A stretch of 64,000 bases of DNA from the NCBI GenBank assembly GCA_022823235.1, contig JAJDXO010000011.1, positions 100,434-164,433 of the forward strand. The letters are read 5' to 3'. How positions within the stretch are numbered: position 1 is the first letter of the stretch; every line of letters starts with the position of its first letter. The notes under the pieces were generated by a model. That model did no database searches, was not told the origin of the DNA, and saw nothing but the letters and a program-made list of their open reading frames with translations. The translations under genes were made by a program, and so were the position numbers. Of this stretch, positions 61,847 through 64,000 are shown one piece after another. Source of the stretch: Rhodospirillales bacterium (lineage in GTDB: Bacteria; Pseudomonadota; Alphaproteobacteria; Rhodospirillales; UBA2165).

Positions 61847-62700
61847 TCGCCGACGATCTCAATTTGCTCAGGGTGCGTCACCTCGATCATAGGGCCGTTG
61901 AAGGATTTCAGCCAGCCGCGGACACGGATGGTCTTGCCGGTAAGCGACGTGACATCAATCCCGCTCGATCTGAACAGCCGCGTCCACTTCGGGGCGATGG
62001 AAATCGTGAAATCGGTCCGCCAATCGGGGGAGAAATTCAGATAGGCGCGGCCTTTGACAATCGCCGCCGCCACGATCCGGTCCTCGACGATCTGGAAGCT
62101 GCCGATATGGCGTCCGGCATCCTCGGCCCGCCGAACCTGATAGAAGCGATTGCGCCAGATTCCGCGTCTGGTTGCCCTTGCTTCGCGCTCGCGGTCCAGC
62201 ATGGCCGGGGCGGCCGCCCGGTTGTCCGGAAGGGTATAAACCCGGGCCAATCCCCGCCGCAGCATTTCGCCCTGAATCCAGAAATCGTTCGGCGTATAGA
62301 GATGGGCCAGCAGCCGGCCGTGCCGGTCCAATCGCTCACCGCCGAACGCAAGCACCATTTCCCGGCCGAGCGTCAGCTCCTCAAGCGCGGCCTTTGCGCG
62401 ATCGGCCAATGGCCATTTGCGGATATAAGGCCGCCCCAGCGGAGGTTTGGGCGCCTGAATACCGGCCAGGCGGATCTCCCGGGATCGGCCGACCGGCTTG
62501 GCGAGCACGACCGTATCTCCGTCAATGACGGCTTCGATCCGGACCATGGAGCCCGGCGTAAGGTCGGGCTCGATGGCATGCGCGGCCTCGCCCGCGGAGC
62601 CCGCCGCCAAGGCCGCGGCGAGCATTCCCGGCAACATCCCCGGCGGAAGCCGCCGAACCGCTTTAGGTCGGGGGATTAATGAGTATGATGCAAGGACCAT
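61843..62700 (-). CDS. thermonuclease-family (SNase-like) secreted protein
   Basis: A 285-residue protein with an N-terminal export signal (about 1-42, AALAAGSAGEAAHA). The SNase OB-fold core follows: VIDGDTVVLAK, REIRLAGIQAPKP, ALEELTLGREMVLAF, RLDRHGRLLAHLY. The catalytic Arg and Glu of Staphylococcus nuclease are not all in place, so activity is uncertain. The last 80 residues form a second OB-like part (KTIRVRGWLKSFNGPMIEVTHPEQIEIV). I start at the ATG 62700; it diverges from the aminopeptidase gene and is coupled to the M48 gene downstream. Confidence 0.8.
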   Translation of the reverse strand: MVLASYSLIPRPKAVRRLPPGMLPGMLAAALAAGSAGEAAHAIEPDLTPGSMVRIEAVIDGDTVVLAKPVGRSREIRLAGIQAPKPPLGRPYIRKWPLADRAKAALEELTLGREMVLAFGGERLDRHGRLLAHLYTPNDFWIQGEMLRRGLARVYTLPDNRAAAPAMLDREREARATRRGIWRNRFYQVRRAEDAGRHIGSFQIVEDRIVAAAIVKGRAYLNFSPDWRTDFTISIAPKWTRLFRSSGIDVTSLTGKTIRVRGWLKSFNGPMIEVTHPEQIEIVGE

Positions 62701-62753
62701 CGTTTTACGCGTTGGCTCGGAACAACCCTCCATATCCTCAGCTGGCGGAAACC

Positions 62754-63719
62754 ATGGACGTCGCCTCAACCCAATATCAAATGTTTCCCGAAATCGAGCC
62801 CTTCAGCTCCGGCATGCTCGATCTCGACGGACATCATAAGATGTACTGGGAGGTGTCAGGCAACCCCGAGGGACGGCCGGTCCTGTTCATGCACGGCGGG
62901 CCGGGTGCGGGCGCCTCGGCTTCGCACCGCCGGTTTTTCGACCCCGAGCACTATCGGATCATCGTTTACGATCAGCGCGGTGCCGGGCGCTCCAAACCAT
63001 TTGCGGATGTCACCGACAACACGACACCGCACCTGGTTTCCGACGTGGAGCGGCTGCGGGAGCATCTGAAGATCGACGGCTGGCTGCTGTTCGGAGGCTC
63101 CTGGGGCAGTTCCCTGGCGCTCGCCTATGCCATTGCCCACCCGGACCGGGCCCGAGGCATGATCCTTCGGGGCCTGTTCCTGTGTACCGGCGTTGAAGTG
63201 GATTGGTTCCTCGGCGGCATCGCCCGGGTGTTTCCCGAGCCATGGCGGGAGTTCCTGGAGTTTCTGCCCGAGGACGAGCGCGGGGATCCGCTGAGCAGCT
63301 ATCATGCGCGCCTGATGAACGAGGATCCGACCGTCCATGGCCCGGCGGCCCGGACGTGGGCGCGGTTCGAGGGCGCGTGTTCGACATTGCTGCCGAATCA
63401 CCGCGGCGTTTCCGGATTGGAATCCGGCCGCGCGGCGCTGGCTCTGGCACGCATCGAGGCCCATTATTTCATCAACGATCTGTTCCTTCCCGATACGTAT
63501 TTTTACGATCACCTCGACACGATCCGGCATCTTCCGGCCGTCATCGTGCAGGGCCGCTACGACATGGTCTGCCCGGTGATCACCGCCGACGCCTTCACCG
63601 CCGCCTGGCCGGAAGCGGATTACATGATTGTTCCGGATGCCGGCCATTCGGCCATGGAGCCGTCCATCCGCTCGGCGCTTGTCGGCTGTACCGAGCGGTT
63701 CAAGACCCGGGGGGTCTAG
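62754..63719 (+). CDS. pip: prolyl aminopeptidase
   Basis: Releases N-terminal proline from peptides. 321 residues from the ATG at 62754 (an upstream ATG at 62679 would overlap the divergent nuclease gene and adds a non-conserved stretch). The alpha/beta-hydrolase S33 signatures are complete: FPEIEPFSSGMLDLDG, MHGGPGAG (oxyanion hole), VYDQRGAGRS, nucleophile GGSWGS with Ser116, IVQGRYDMVCP with the catalytic Asp, and AGHSAMEP with His. Confidence 0.95.
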   Translation: MDVASTQYQMFPEIEPFSSGMLDLDGHHKMYWEVSGNPEGRPVLFMHGGPGAGASASHRRFFDPEHYRIIVYDQRGAGRSKPFADVTDNTTPHLVSDVERLREHLKIDGWLLFGGSWGSSLALAYAIAHPDRARGMILRGLFLCTGVEVDWFLGGIARVFPEPWREFLEFLPEDERGDPLSSYHARLMNEDPTVHGPAARTWARFEGACSTLLPNHRGVSGLESGRAALALARIEAHYFINDLFLPDTYFYDHLDTIRHLPAVIVQGRYDMVCPVITADAFTAAWPEADYMIVPDAGHSAMEPSIRSALVGCTERFKTRGV

Positions 63720-63772
63720 CCGGGCGCAAGTTTGTTTTCCGCCCGGCGCCCTATGCTATAACTCCGGCTATC

Positions 63773-63849
63773 GGCCCCGTAGCTCAGCTGGATAGAGCAC
63801 CAGATTCCTAATCTGGGGGTCACAGGTTCGAATCCTGTCGGGGTCGCCA
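63773..63849 (+). tRNA. tRNA-Arg (anticodon CCT)
   Basis: A 77-base cloverleaf. Acceptor GGCCCCG pairs with CGGGGTC (one G-T pair), discriminator G, encoded CCA. D arm GCTCAGCTGGATAGAGC, anticodon stem CCAGA/TCTGG with loop TTCCTAA (CCT at 34-36), T arm GGTTCGAATCC. An insertion-sequence end starts about ten bases downstream. Confidence 0.95.
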
Positions 63850-63859
63850 GCATTGCGTT

Positions 63860-64000
63860 TGTCCAGACCGGAGACATGGGTAACGGAATGTTCCTAAGAC
63901 ATAGGTGACACCCGCGGGCCGAACGGGTTGTCGATTGTCTGTAGCGTTTTCTGTTCCAAATCGATGTATCCGAGATCGTAGGTTAAGAAGCTCACGAGCC
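63860..64000 (-). mobile_element. end of an IS481-like insertion sequence, cut by the window edge
   Basis: The stretch begins TGTCCAGACCGGAGACATGG, a TGT terminus as in IS481/IS3 elements, and contains two similar subterminal blocks, GAGACATGGGTAAC (63871-63884) and AAGACATAGGTGAC (63897-63910), likely transposase-binding sites. The reading frame beyond belongs to a transposase. The other end lies outside the window. Confidence 0.65.
63894..64000 (-). CDS. transposase C-terminus, partial
   Basis: Minus strand, 34 codons plus stop (TAG at 63896-63894), reading LVSFLTYDLGYIDLEQ then KTLQTIDNPFGPRVSPMS. The YDLGY.DLE and IDNPFGPR.SPMS endings are characteristic of integrase-type transposases of the IS481 group. 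It runs off the window, so intactness cannot be judged. Confidence 0.65.
   Translation of the reverse strand, partial: LVSFLTYDLGYIDLEQKTLQTIDNPFGPRVSPMS

Overview
The window is a 64 kb piece of a GC-rich chromosome that reads as an alphaproteobacterium, possibly a free-living member of or near the Rhodospirillales. The class-level call rests on the gene order rpmH-rnpA-yidD-yidC-engB-argB-dapD-dapE, the succinylase branch of lysine synthesis, a SUV3-type helicase next to an S4 protein, a CarD regulator and aerobic-type cobalamin genes (CobN, CobO, CobW). The order-level placement is a guess. Most of the window is conserved chromosome. Accessory DNA is limited to a small lower-GC islet, a few catabolic genes and an insertion-sequence end at the right edge.

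Layout. 1-2.3 kb: the end of a STAS-domain (SulP-like) protein, a DM13 protein, an alpha/beta hydrolase and an OsmC protein. 2.3-11.3 kb (minus strand): rpmH, rnpA, yidD, yidC, engB, argB, a pyrimidine 5'-nucleotidase, dapD, a two-gene lower-GC islet, dapE and a membrane protein. 11.5-20.8 kb: a TVP38/MerA-like pair, an orphan histidine kinase, a lipoprotein gamma-glutamyltransferase, panB-panC, an EamA transporter and a small lipoprotein. 21.1-38.3 kb: tRNA-Arg(ACG) and a large cobalamin region. 38.4-50.3 kb: a sulfatase, a resorcylate-type decarboxylase, an Old Yellow Enzyme, a Gfo/Idh/MocA dehydrogenase, the methylcitrate genes prpD-prpB-prpC, an SDR and htpG. 50.5-63.7 kb: hpf, pcm, a TTC38-like repeat protein, a ketopantoate reductase, the SUV3-like helicase, an S4 protein, a TerB protein, fdxA, carD, a degenerate metallophosphatase, a MoCo-carrier-like protein, an M48 protease, a nuclease and prolyl aminopeptidase. 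The right edge has tRNA-Arg(CCT) and the end of an IS481-like element.

How it works together. The cobalamin region has two arms, each behind its own cobalamin riboswitch. The plus-strand arm (cobU-cobW-cobN-cobO-cobQ) handles cobalt insertion, adenosylation, amidation and the start of nucleotide-loop assembly. The minus-strand arm (btuB-btuF-btuC-btuD-cobD-cbiB) handles corrinoid uptake and the aminopropanol side chain. cobT, cobS and a phosphatase supply the lower ligand. No corrin-ring genes are present here. panB, panC and a panE-like gene would cover much of pantothenate synthesis.

The observations most worth a second look are: a metallophosphatase-fold protein (59119-59919) that has lost most metal-binding residues; the two-gene islet with a structured leader embedded in the dap operon (4061-5137); a dispersed repeat of about 50 bp whose edge supplies the TAG stop of several unrelated genes; a CarD regulator with a histone-like tail; and the paired cobalamin riboswitches. 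No CRISPR array, prophage or complete mobile element was seen.
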